Shown: positions 32,753 to 42,334 of the stretch, piece by piece
Numbering within the stretch: position 1 is the first letter of the stretch
Layout: each line of letters opens with the position of its first letter
Origin: Metallyticus violacea
Taxonomy: Eukaryota; Arthropoda; Insecta; Mantodea; Metallyticidae
DNA length: 64,000 bases
Direction: 5' to 3'
Assembly: GCA_030762175.1 (NCBI GenBank)
Contig: CM060835.1
Location: forward strand, 85,152,001-85,216,000
The notes under the pieces: generated by a model
Databases searched by the model: none
What the model was told of the DNA's origin: nothing
What the model saw: the letters and a program-made list of their open reading frames with translations, nothing else
Translations under genes and position numbers: made by a program

Positions 32753-32988
32753 AAATAACTTATACTGGACAAAAATAATACATTAGACATGAATTTAATT
32801 ATTACTAACATTCAATTAAATAGAACTTCAAAATAGCACTTAGTTGCTCTCCAACTCCAGAGTTGTGAACTTTATGTTAGAATCACCTTAAGAATGAACC
32901 TAGAGCATTTAAATAATTTGTGCACTACAATAATACTAATATTAATTTTCCCCCTCCTATTTTTTTTTTTTTTTTTTTTTTTTTACAG

Positions 32989-33171
32989 GACTCCATCTTG
33001 GAACTTCAGAGTGTGGATTTTAAAGATGGAAAAGCTATAATGACTTCATATTTGGACAAATTTCCTTTCCCGTATTATATGATTCTGAAGGATATATCAG
33101 CTCTTCCTGCAGTATTAAGTGATGCCCTGCGACAATGGATAGAGCTTGTTGCTAATACAGATTCATACTGA
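32989..33171 (+). CDS. MDN1: MDN1 exon 14 (C-terminus, stop codon)
   Basis: 60 codons and TGA (33169-33171). DSILELQSVDFKDGKAIMTS, YLDKFPFPYYMILKDISALP, SDALRQWIELVANTDSY. FPFPYY and LSDALRQWxELV end nearly all midasins. The acceptor (acag, ending 32988) directly follows a run of about 25 T. Confidence 0.98.
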   Translation, partial: DSILELQSVDFKDGKAIMTSYLDKFPFPYYMILKDISALPAVLSDALRQWIELVANTDSY

Positions 33172-33901
33172 ACATATTCGTTTTCTGTTATTAAATAGCA
33201 TTTTACTAAATTATTTTAAGGCAAAAAAATTTTGCTCATGTTCTCCAACACATACTTGTTTTCCTCTTCATAATTGCAGCTATTTTATAATCAGAGATGT
33301 AGCGATACAAAAGGAAACTATGTCATATAAATCTGACATGACATTCATAATGCATTCATTAATATTTTATATACAGAGAGAATTTCACTTTCTTGTTTAG
33401 CATACTTTTGAAATTAACATGCACATTTTGCCATATATAATAGGCATGTTTTCTGCGCATGAAGATTGAAATTTGTATTTATATCAGATTCAGTATAGGT
33501 GTTTTAAGCACAAAAAACTGTACAAAAAAACACAATCAAATTATTTGAAATTTCATGCTACAGACTAAAAGAGCAACAGGTGACTATAGTATACATTTCC
33601 TCATAAGTTGAATCTTATGCTAAGTGGAAAATGTTACAAGGCTAATAGAGGTGTGCTGTATCTTCATATGTTGGCTAGTTTACCAACAGACTGGTAAGGA
33701 AAGGTAATACATAGAAAATGTTTTGTAATTAAATGCCAAATGATTATTGAGGGATTTTTATTTAAATAATTTTTAAGCAGGCATTTAACATAATCTATGG
33801 CTAGTGTATCAGGGTAATCATAGTCTTTTGCATTAACTAATAGGCATCAGCATACGTATGTGATTATCGATCTCATGTGATAGGAGTTATAAGAAAATAA
33901 A
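33172..33901 (+). other. MDN1: candidate MDN1 3' UTR
   Basis: AT-rich sequence after the stop with no ORF. An AATAAA hexamer lies at 33896-33901, and more candidates follow at 34640-34660, so the true polyadenylation site is open. Confidence 0.45.
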
Positions 33902-34378
33902 CATTAGTGTACATTAAAGTTTGTAATGTAAAGAAACAGTGCCAAAATAATGATAAGAGTTGCAGTTTGTGAAGTTACATACTAGTGTACTGAAAAAAAA
34001 TTTGTAAAAAGCTTTTTATTTTTGTGAGTGAGAGAAAGCATTTTATAGAGGGTCATGCTGTAGACATGTTTGTTTCATATGCTGTTATAATTTTAAGCCA
34101 CAATATCATATGTAGCATTTATAGATCCCTGATGGTACATAGGGCTATTTTTAATTTTTAATGCTGACTTAAAATATAAAATGTAATGTGGGAAATTGCA
34201 CCCTTTTCTTAATGAATACAGCAATGCAACTTTAGTATGTTATTATTGTCACATGAATACATGTATCAAGATATTTAAAAAAAAAAAAAAAAGAATTATG
34301 AAAGAACTCAAAGAACATTTTGAGATCTTTACATTTCTGATTGCAGAGATATTCTTTTTAATGGGTTTTAAATAATGA

Positions 34379-34429
<51 letters not shown>

Positions 34430-36029
34430 AAGCCTTTTAATGAAAAGAGTAACCTAGGCCCCCATCTGATTTCTGTCTTTTTCTCTGCATATACTGAAAA
34501 GGTTTATATGTCACAGATGTAGGGAAAAGGATTTTAATCGGACTTCAGTAAAGCCATAACTTCTTATTGTCCCATGTATGAATTATAGTAACTATTAATT
34601 TATATGTAAGTTTTATTGAATTTTCAAAGTAAACAAATGCTCAATACAAATAAATTTTTATTTGGGTTAGTTACTGCTAAGGAGCAGTGAAGCATTAATC
34701 CCCAAGATTTCAACACCTTTTTACATAATTATTATTTATAGCTGATTATGCTAATACGTTCTAATGAAATAGTAATTTAGTGAAGCTGCAAGAGTGCTTA
34801 CTTCAACCCATCACAACATATTAATAATTATATGATTCATTTCAATGTGATGGTTCCAATTGTATTTTGTGTTAAGAACCTATTTCAATGTTTAAACATA
34901 AAATTATATCCACTTATTATTATATTAACATTATTTTTTAAAATAAATCATACACTTCATAGCATTCCAAACTTAGGGATTGTTTAAGTATACCTGCTTA
35001 TTCTAAAGTAGAAAGGACTGAAGTGGAGATCATTTCTCAGTTTCACACCCAGTTTCACTGCTTCATCTTGCTGTTTGTAGGCATGGGGAGAGGCAGCACT
35101 TCCATTTTACTCAATAGGAGTTGCAAGAAATCTGTCTCCTTGTAAAGTGTATATAGAGCAGAAATGAAAGAGAAAAGCAGCTATCCTAGCCATCCAACAC
35201 CTTGCTGCATGAAGGCAGAAAATGCGTACAGTGCAATGGTGGGAAATGTCTTTCCAAAGAAATTGTTTATTTATAGTTTACATTGTCAGTCCTTAGAACA
35301 AAGACAGTTTGCAGAAACTGCATTTTTCCTCATCGATATTAAAAAGTAAAGAGGAAATCAAAACTTAGGAGTAATTTGTACCTGTGCTAAATATAGTACA
35401 TTCAAGAAAATGCAATGATAAAACTGTTTGGGAAACTCAGTTCAGAGATATGATAAAAATGAATGCATTTGCAAGTATGATGAAGTAATAAATTTTTCTA
35501 TTTTTCATATTTGTTGTTTGGAGGTGAGTTCTTTCTTTCAGAGAGAGACTCAGTTTTTAATGCCTCTTTTACTACTGAGGCACTGCAGGTGGTGAAAGTG
35601 AATCTGCTGAACTAAAACAAAGATTGATGATTTGGGACAATTGTTCCCTGAAAATTCAGAAAACCATTTATACTCATAGCTGGAATTCAATCTTTTGGGC
35701 ACCAAGACCTAGATTGGCACATGTTATCCAAAATCATTGCTTATGTGAAATTTTGTCCTGCTTTCTAGCTTGTGTTTTAAAGACATGACAAAAGCTGATA
35801 TACTAAATCTGGAGATTTTCAAGGTAATTGCTAATTATATTGCTAAACTGGACATTGCTCATAAAGACCATTTTGTCAATGAAACTGTGTTTAAGAAAAT
35901 TTCTAAGAAAGTTCAGAATGATCTGCTAGGTTTCATGTTAGAGGTATATTATCAGAAAGCAAAAATAAAATGTCTAATACTGATTTTCTTTCAAAATTAA
36001 TTAAATTGTACTTAGGAAGCTATAGACAA
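33902..36029. other. intergenic, mostly unassigned
   Basis: AT-rich; contains a poly-A run (34278-34292), a (TTA)n microsatellite (34380-34428), and a short fragment at about 35558-35590 (TTTTACTACTGAGGCACTGC) matching the tail of SINE family A in reverse. I see no gene. Confidence 0.5.
34380..34428. repeat. (TTA)n microsatellite
   Basis: About 16 TTA units. Confidence 0.95.
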
Positions 36030-36082
36030 TGAAGTGGTAATATATTCTATTAGAATTTATTAACTATATTCACACTAATTCC

Positions 36083-36369
36083 CTACTGCCATTGTGGCCA
36101 AAGTCGTTAAGGTGCAGATTCATGAGCGGAAGGTCTGGGGTTCGAATCCCACCAGAACCGTCCTCCCTAACTGAGGCGTTTTCCAGGTTCCCCTCAGTCC
36201 TCATAAATGGCAAATGCTGGGAGTACCCAAACTTAGGCCTGGAATGTTTCCTTCCTTAAAAAAAAAAAATCCTTTCCTAGTTTATCATTTCATCTCATGT
36301 ATCATCAGAGTCCACTGCTTGTGATGCCTCAGTAGTAAAAATGGGTGTTAAACACTGTTCAAAAAAAAA
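36083..36369 (+). mobile_element. tRNA-derived SINE, family A
   Basis: Flanked by the exact 12-bp duplication CACACTAATTCC (36071-36082 and 36370-36381). The tRNA-like head has box A TGGCCAAAGTCGTTAAGG and box B GGTTCGAATCCC, resembling a tRNA with a long variable region (Ser/Leu type). The body includes CCTCAGTCCTCATAAATGGC and ends ACTGTTCAAAAAAAAA. A second copy lies at 52868-53125. The long unrelated body makes it a SINE rather than a functional tRNA. Confidence 0.88.
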
Positions 36370-36397
36370 CACACTAATTCCACTTATACAACATTAG

Positions 36398-36431
36398 GAC
36401 ATATTTTAGGGGAAATTGCTCTCATCATCAG
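36398..36431 (-). ncRNA. hammerhead-like core (degenerate)
   Basis: Minus strand: CTGATGA-T is intact, stem II GAGAGCAATTTCCCC is damaged, TAAAAT replaces GAAAC, GTC is kept. Confidence 0.45.
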
Positions 36432-36579
36432 CTGGTAGAGTTCATGTGAACATATAGGATATGGCTCTTAAATCCAGACAAATTTAAATATGAATTTCCT
36501 TTCATAATACTTCTACTATAGATCATTGTTGGTGTTTGTGAAAGCCACATGCTTCTATTAAACAGTCATAATCTGAAAA

Positions 36580-37520
36580 TGGCCCAGCTATTGAGAACAA
36601 GTATGGAGAAGAGCTAAATAGCTGCGATTATAAAAAAGCTGTGCACTGTTGCTAAACATAATGCTTCTGAGAAGTCTGGGGAAAATTTTGCCTGTTAAAA
36701 AATAGTCATTCAAGAGAACGCATGACAGTTCCCTGGACTGTGGCAGTTGTGGAAAGGGCTCAGGCATTGATTTTGGAGGGCCTGTCAGAAGAAATTGGCA
36801 TCAGTGAGCAAACCATATGCTAGATTACAGAGAAGGATCTATGTAATAAGTCATATATAGTAAAGGTACAATGGATGTTCTCTGAGGCTGCAGAACAAAG
36901 CAAATTTCTCTCTGCAACCTGCTGTTGTGTTCATTGAAAAACAAAGCAGCAGGACGAATCAGATTCATTTCCGATAAAAAATTTTTGCTGTTGATGTCAA
37001 GATCAACTGGAGGAATGACTGCTATCTTGCCCACAATCCCAAGGAATTATTGCTAGAATGAAATTTCCAGCCAGTATTTATGTGCTAGGTGTTATGTCCA
37101 ATGAGAGTGACATCATGCCACTGCATTTCTTTAGAAGTGGAAAAATGTCATGAAAGAAGTTTATGGTGGTGTTCCGACAAATGTGATTGAAACTGCAGTC
37201 TCAAGAAGGTAATATGTATTCAGCAAGATGGTGCATTTGTTCATACAAGCCATTTAGTATAAAGCTGATTGTGAAATAATGTAGAAATGTTCTGGTCTGA
37301 TGAATTATGGCTCCCCCCCCCCAATAACTCTGAATTGAACCCCCTCAACTATTATGTTTGGAACAAAGTCCAAAGGGTTACTGATAAGTCCAGACATCCT
37401 AATGTGGCATCTTAATGCAGCACTATCAAATCAGCATATGATAATATGGACAACAATATTTTACAGAGAGTGTGTGAGCACTGGGCCAAGGATGGAGATG
37501 GTCATTCTGGCTGAGGGGGA
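36580..37520 (+). pseudogene. Tc1/mariner-superfamily transposase pseudogene
   Basis: Frame-broken sense coding remnants: RFISDKKFFAVDVK near 36955-36995 (first catalytic Asp region), LGVMSNESDIMP-like text near 37085-37115, CIQQDGAFVHTSHLV near 37205-37260 (second Asp, QxDxAxxHT), then NNSELNPLNYYVWNKVQRVT near 37320-37382 (third acidic residue, NSPDLNPLDYYVW), and RVCEHWAKDGDGH. The D-(34-39)-D spacing and NPLDYYVW are typical of mariner relatives. No TIRs were identified. Many stops and a C-run at 37310-37322. Confidence 0.75.
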
Positions 37521-37670
37521 TTACATCAAGTAATTTTACTCTGAAAAGGTCCACAACTGATATACAAAAGGATTTTTTTGTAATTTTAAATCTGTCTAAT
37601 ACAATTTTATTTTAAAAAAACATTATGTGCTTAGGGGTAATCTCGAAGATGAGGCAATGACTGCACTCCA

Positions 37671-37705
37671 CTAATGATGTCCACTGCAGTCATGGACAAA
37701 ATGTC
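37671..37705 (+). ncRNA. hammerhead-like core without PLE ORF
   Basis: CTAATGA-T, stem II GTCCA/TGGAC perfect around CTGCAGTCA, AAAAT, GTC. Stem I TCCA/TGGA is a perfect 4 bp at the right place. G5 and G12 are changed to A. Its sister at 44874 has an intact core. No endonuclease signature lies within 500 bp. Confidence 0.6.
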
Positions 37706-37810
37706 TGGAAAGATGAAGGAGAAGAATCCCATTAACCACAGCCTTACAGCCTGAAAGGCTCGAGGGATCTCCAACACTTACTGTTTTAAAGGCTGCATCA
37801 GAGCTTCAGC

Positions 37811-38483
37811 CATCAATGAATAATATAAGCTGCTGTTATTCCGATGATATCTACTTCTTGCTATAACTATTTCCATTGAATTCTATAACATGTTGACTAT
37901 CCATTAGCCAAAATTGAAAAACAACCCTGTAAAATACTGTCAGTTTTACAAAAATTAAAATTGCTATAAATGCCACTTTAAAATAATATCATAAAATTCT
38001 GAACTGTTAAACAGAAGCAAAGTTTCAAAGCTTTCACTCTGTTTATCTAGTGTAGCTTTTATTTAAGTATTGGCATATATTAGAATGTGAATATAAACAT
38101 GTATGAATGTAGAGTCAGATTATCACCAAACTACACTTAAATTTCATTTTCATATTTCAAGTTTTAAACACTTAGGTTGCTGCCATCATGAATTATTCCT
38201 GGTTGGGAGGATGTTGCTTTTCTTCTTTGTAGCTACAGAAAGTTATAAAACAGGCTGAGAAATATATCCATTGTGCATTAGGCACTCCCTAATCCCCTCT
38301 TTCTTCTAGGATTGGATAGCTCTGTATTATACTTTCTTCTCACTTGGCTTTTCAGTAGTTCAAGTGCTCACTAAAATGTGTAGTAAAATTAAAGTAAAAC
38401 ATTTTTCTCACACATTTTAAAACATTTTTGCTTAAATTGTTACATGAATTGCACACAAAATATGTGCAAATATACTTGATTAT
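37811..38483. other. intergenic, unassigned
   Basis: AT-rich, nothing recognised. Confidence 0.5.
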
Positions 38484-38775
38484 TCAGGCAGTACAGTGAC
38501 CAAATGAGGCATCTCCACTTTCCACTGTGGCATCCTGCATTCAATCCCAGAGGTCTTAAGTGGTATTTTGGTGGACAAAGCAGTGTCTGGGCAGATTTTC
38601 TCTAGGTACTCCAGTTTCCCCTCCACTCATTCTGTATCTCATTTGCATCTTTACTTTCATCATTCAGTTAATATAGTTTGCTGGTTCTTGGTGTAAGCAT
38701 TTACAAATGGACTGCACTCTGCCGCCCATGTGTGGAACTCCAATGCCTGTCTAGTAAGTGAGTTAGCCTTAGAGT
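38484..38775 (+). mobile_element. possible old tRNA-derived SINE
   Basis: A box-B-like ATTCAATCCC near 38552 in a GC-richer stretch of about 290 bp, ending near GTCTAGTAAGTGAG. Box A is unclear and no second copy is present. Confidence 0.3.
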
Positions 38776-40266
38776 TTGCTCACTTAAATGATTATTGAAA
38801 TATATCACCAGGCCAGCTATATATAAAAAGTAAAAATATATTAGTGTGTATATAAATGTGTGTTGCATACAGAATGCTTATGGCTTTGGAGGAGTGAAGA
38901 GAGTAGCATTTAACCAGAGCATCCTGTTTGGTAACACATTCAGCTAGAGCACATTAGTGGCAGATAGTTTTGAGCTTCGATATTTTGCCACTAAATATGC
39001 TGTAAAGTGTTTGATTTCATTTAAAGTCACAAAGGAAGAAGAAGAAGAATATAATAAAAAAGTAAATATAGGTAGGATATAAGTGTGCTCCAACTATATA
39101 AGTGTTTAGTGCTACATCTTACTGTGATATAATTCTGAGATATTAAAACACAGTAAACAGTTGTCTCCAAGGAGGTGCTAGTTCCATTTATTTTAATCCA
39201 GTTTTAAATTAAGTCATATATAAGTTGCATCAGTATTCTAGTTTGAATGTATAGTGTAGGTATCCTAGCTCTTAATTTCTGCTTGAATCTGTGTACTTAG
39301 CAGTTAAGAACTGTTATCAGTATAACTTAAATAATAAAGTTCTTAACATTATAATGCCCCATTATCAATAAACTGTTCTTCATGTTTAACTAGTATACTT
39401 CATCTTTATTGCTGTTGTAGACATATCTAAATATTACACTGCTTACAAACACTTTTTAAGCATTATTAATTTGCATACAATATTCATTATTGGTACTTGA
39501 CATTTTAACCCCTTATTTTTTTTAATATATTTTAGGTCAAGCGCTTAATATCATTTTCCAAAAGCTGTGCACTCTTATCTTTAGAAAACTGGTAAAACCA
39601 GTTATGCTAGCTTTTTCTGAGTGCAATAATGCATATATGAAGTACAGATTATAGGGATCTATATTTTATGATACATATTTTGAAGGGTAATTAGTACTAC
39701 TGTGGCTCTGCTCTGGTTTTTAAGACATAATCTGTGCTTATATGGCAGTTGAATGTGAAAGAATGAGTAGCTGTTATTCCTTTAAATTTTATGAATTCCA
39801 AATTGAAACCACATTTTAAAAATATTATTGCATATCAAATGTTTATTTGTTTAGTAGTGTAATAGTAAAATCTGAAATATTGTATCACTGAACAGCTAAT
39901 AAAGTTCATATGTCTTGATATGAAAATGTAATTCATTTCTATGTTGCTTATGCTCTTCCCTATTTTATGTGTTGCTCAGACATGCACACAGACACAAAGA
40001 ACAAGGAAGCAATCAGAAAGCTATTTCAGAAACATTGCAGAACCCAAATTGGTAATTTTACTGGAGAGACAAAAGAACTAAGGTAATTTTAAGGGAAATG
40101 TAAGTTAATTGATCATAATGAAATCTTAACAGAAGCAAATATATCTATCCTATTAAGTTTGTTTTATTTTAGCTTAAAGTATTAATAACTGGTTCATATC
40201 CAAATGTAAATAGTTTCAGATTTAAAAACTTGTACACTAGAACCCTCAGTTTTTGTTAACCTATTA
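38776..40266. other. intergenic, unassigned
   Basis: AT-rich, no ORF or repeat recognised. Confidence 0.5.
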
Positions 40267-40278
40267 ATCGATCAGTAG

Positions 40279-40542
40279 CTCCTAAACCCAAGATCGCGGG
40301 TTCGAACCCGGCCAGGACCGATGGATTTTTTTGGGGCGTAAAAATCCTAAGTATGGCTTCCTTTGGAAGGGAAGTAAAGCCGTGGGTCCCGTGTCGTACA
40401 TTTACGGCACGAAAAAGAACCTCAAGCCTTAAAGAGAGGCCTCTGAGCAAAATTTGTCGGCCGTTTCACGCCCTGAGGTGAATGGGACGCTGATGATCTG
40501 AGCTGTTAAAGAGCATCCATAAATAAATCATTCAAAAAAAAA
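40279..40542 (+). mobile_element. tRNA-derived SINE, family B, 5'-truncated, with TSD
   Basis: Flanked by the exact 12-bp repeat ATCGATCAGTAG (40267-40278 and 40543-40554). It starts inside the tRNA-like head (CTCCTAAACCCAAGATCGCG), so box A is missing; box B GGGTTCGAACCC is present. Body: GGCGTAAAAATCCTAAGTAT, CTTTGGAAGGGAAGTAAAGC, GTCGTACATTTACGGCACGA; ends ATAAATAAATC plus poly-A. Confidence 0.93.
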
Positions 40543-40554
40543 ATCGATCAGTAG

Positions 40555-41265
40555 ATTATGACTTTTTTTGGTCAAAAATGTGAAGTAATATAAAAGTATT
40601 AATTTGTGAAGGGAGGGTTATTTCTAGCTTATATATGCTATTATTCAAGTAGAAATGCTGCCACTGCCAGCAACAGAAACCAGTGGAAGGGGATGTTTTT
40701 CCCAGTTCTTAGAATTTCTCACTATCTGTTTTCAAAGAAATGCCTTCAAGATCTTCCATACATTTACAAAACATATACATAACATTTATTTTCTGTTTTA
40801 CTATTTTGAATGAACATTTAAGTTCTGTTCAGAACTTCTATAGAAGTTAAAGGAAAACATGTTGTGGTAACTATTGATAAAATGTGCAAATAATTGAGGG
40901 GTTTAAGAATGAAGAAATTGTAAGAGTTATAAGCAGTGTAAGATATATAGTGTAGAGTGCAGTATAGCAGGAGCTTTGAAATACAAAACTGTAACTGCTA
41001 CTTTATACTATGGTAATATTTAAGGTAAGGATTATTCAATTGTTTTTATTAACCATTCAGTCCATCCCCCTTCATTGCTACATAAAATAGAGTATATCTT
41101 CTATAGAATTCAAAGAGTTAAATAAAAACAATATGCTACTCAGCAAAGAAACAAAATTATGTTACCATAATGAAAAATTACAATTTAATTCATTACTTGT
41201 AATATCAATAAGTAATATTCTGTAAAATATCCTGTTCTTAATCTTATTTTGATTTAAAGTAAAAC
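40555..41265. other. intergenic, unassigned
   Basis: AT-rich, nothing recognised. Confidence 0.5.
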
Positions 41266-41335
41266 ACTAAAAATCATGTCGTCACATTAAAACTCTCTTT
41301 AAGTTTCACAAACACACTTATAAAAGTAATTTTGG

Positions 41336-41371
41336 TACATGTTTCGTGAGGTACATTCCTCACATTGTCAA
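41336..41371 (-). ncRNA. hammerhead-like core with U3-A8 in place of C3-G8
   Basis: Minus strand: TTGACAA-T, perfect stem II GTGAGG/CCTCAC with loop AATGTA, GAAAC, ATGTA with a GUA triplet. Stem I is strong: TTTTGG before and CCAAAA after. The two changes, C3 to U and G8 to A, would keep the core 3-8 base pair. Confidence 0.6.
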
Positions 41372-41380
41372 CCAAAACGA

Positions 41381-41415
41381 CTGACAATGTGAGGAATGTA
41401 CCTCAGGAAACATGT
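41381..41415 (+). ncRNA. hammerhead-like core, mismatched 3-8 pair
   Basis: CTGACAA-T, stem II GTGAGG/CCTCAG, GAAAC, ATGTG. C3 is kept but G8 is A, and the triplet reads GUG, so this arm is predicted dead. Confidence 0.5.
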
Positions 41416-41539
41416 GCCAAAATTACTTTTATAAGTGTGTTTGTGAAACTTAAAGAGAGTTTTAATGTGACGACATGATTTTTAGTGTTTTACTTTAAAT
41501 AAAAATAAGATTAACAAAAGTTTCACTGTGTGGATTCCG

Positions 41540-42245
41540 ACATTCCGTAAACATATCCTGTTCTTAACTGTGATTTCTTCTGATTTAAATGGCACCAAGG
41601 ATTTTCTGCAGATATACAAGTACTCATTGTTATAAGCTGGGACTTGTCATATCAGAAGTTTTACATAGAAAGGAATCTTTCTAAAATGGCACAAGCACAT
41701 TTGCTGCTCTTTACTCAATTTAAGCTAAAACTCTCCGTTGGTATGGTTACAGTGTTTTATTTCACAGGATCCTATTTGATTCATTGTTATAAAAATCATA
41801 ACTGTCCTTAAAATGCAATTTCCCAACTTTAATTCCCATTTTGGTTTAAACCCTTTAGGTGCAAACTATATAGTCTGCCAGATTTTTTTCATAGTACTCT
41901 AAAACTTTTTGTATTCATAACAGCATTATAAATAAATAAATCCTGGTTCAAATTTTTGGAAAATTTGCTTCATTAACTCTTTTTCCTTGAGGTTATATCA
42001 TTTAAAAATTGTCAACCAGGTATTTGGTTGAACATTGTATTTTGTGTAAAAATCATCAAAAGTTTACTTTCTGTCCTTATGCACTGGGTTTCGACCTAAG
42101 CCATTCAGAAGTGTTTAGGAACTCCAACAGCAATAATGGCTTGACAAAATATTTGTTGCTTTGGCAGGTGAAATAAGGCATGTTCACTGACATCAGCACC
42201 ATTGTTTGTTAAATGTGGTGGACTTTTGTAACTGTGATGTTTAAT
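41540..42245. other. intergenic, unassigned
   Basis: AT-rich, no element recognised. Confidence 0.5.
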
Positions 42246-42299
42246 ACACTAACGAATTTAATCAAATTTGTAACATATCACTTATTATTTAAGGAGAAA

Positions 42300-42334
42300 A
42301 ACAAATTTCAAGAGCTAATTGCTCCCATCCTTAG
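42300..42334 (-). ncRNA. hammerhead-like core (degenerate)
   Basis: Minus strand: CTAAGGA-T, stem II GGGAGC..GCTCTT, GAAAT, TTGTT. Only G5 is changed. Confidence 0.5.

Larger units (their letters stand above)
3284..33171 (+). other. MDN1: MDN1 (midasin/Rea1) gene, 3' part: 14 coding exons
   Basis: Midasin is a dynein-like AAA+ ATPase in the nucleolus and nucleoplasm that strips assembly factors from pre-60S ribosomes; its C-terminal VWA/MIDAS domain grips Ytm1/WDR12 and Rsa4/NLE1. The window shows only the C-terminal ~927 residues of a protein usually longer than 4,500. Visible in order: end of the tail (LLEYIPCLDQ.., TQQVAAYR.., LAQKGFC), a D/E-rich linker of about 570 residues, a conserved block (LRSQLEQQLATW.., LKGDYRTGKRINMRKVIPYI), then the VWA fold with DDSSSM (MIDAS DxSxS), VSDGRG and the terminal FPFPYYMILKD and DALRQWIELV blocks. 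All 13 introns begin with GT and end with AG, and their phases match across every junction. The ATPase half lies left of the window. Confidence 0.96.
36030..36435. mobile_element. PLE arm fragment interrupted by a SINE
   Basis: On either side of a SINE (36083-36369) lie TTCACACTAATTCC on the left and CACACTAATTCCACTTATAC on the right, followed by a hammerhead-like core on the minus strand (36398-36431). This is a PLE arm without ORF. Confidence 0.65.
41266..41539. mobile_element. PLE-derived foldback with paired hammerhead-like cores
   Basis: Near-perfect arms of about 110 bp (about 41266-41370 and 41382-41496) around a 12-bp centre. Outer blocks are AACACTAAAAATCATGTCGT and ACGACATGATTTTTAGTGTT; inner blocks TTATAAAAGTAATTTTGG and mirror. 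A reversed head (TTTCACTGTGTGGATTCC, 41521-41538) lies at the right end only. No ORF. Confidence 0.87.

Noticed and set aside
36088..36162. Functional tRNA gene (boxes A and B, tRNA-like fold)
   Set aside because: A long SINE body, A-rich tail and target duplication follow, and a second dispersed copy exists. The same holds for the tRNA-like heads at 48.4, 49.4, 53.6 and 54.7 kb.
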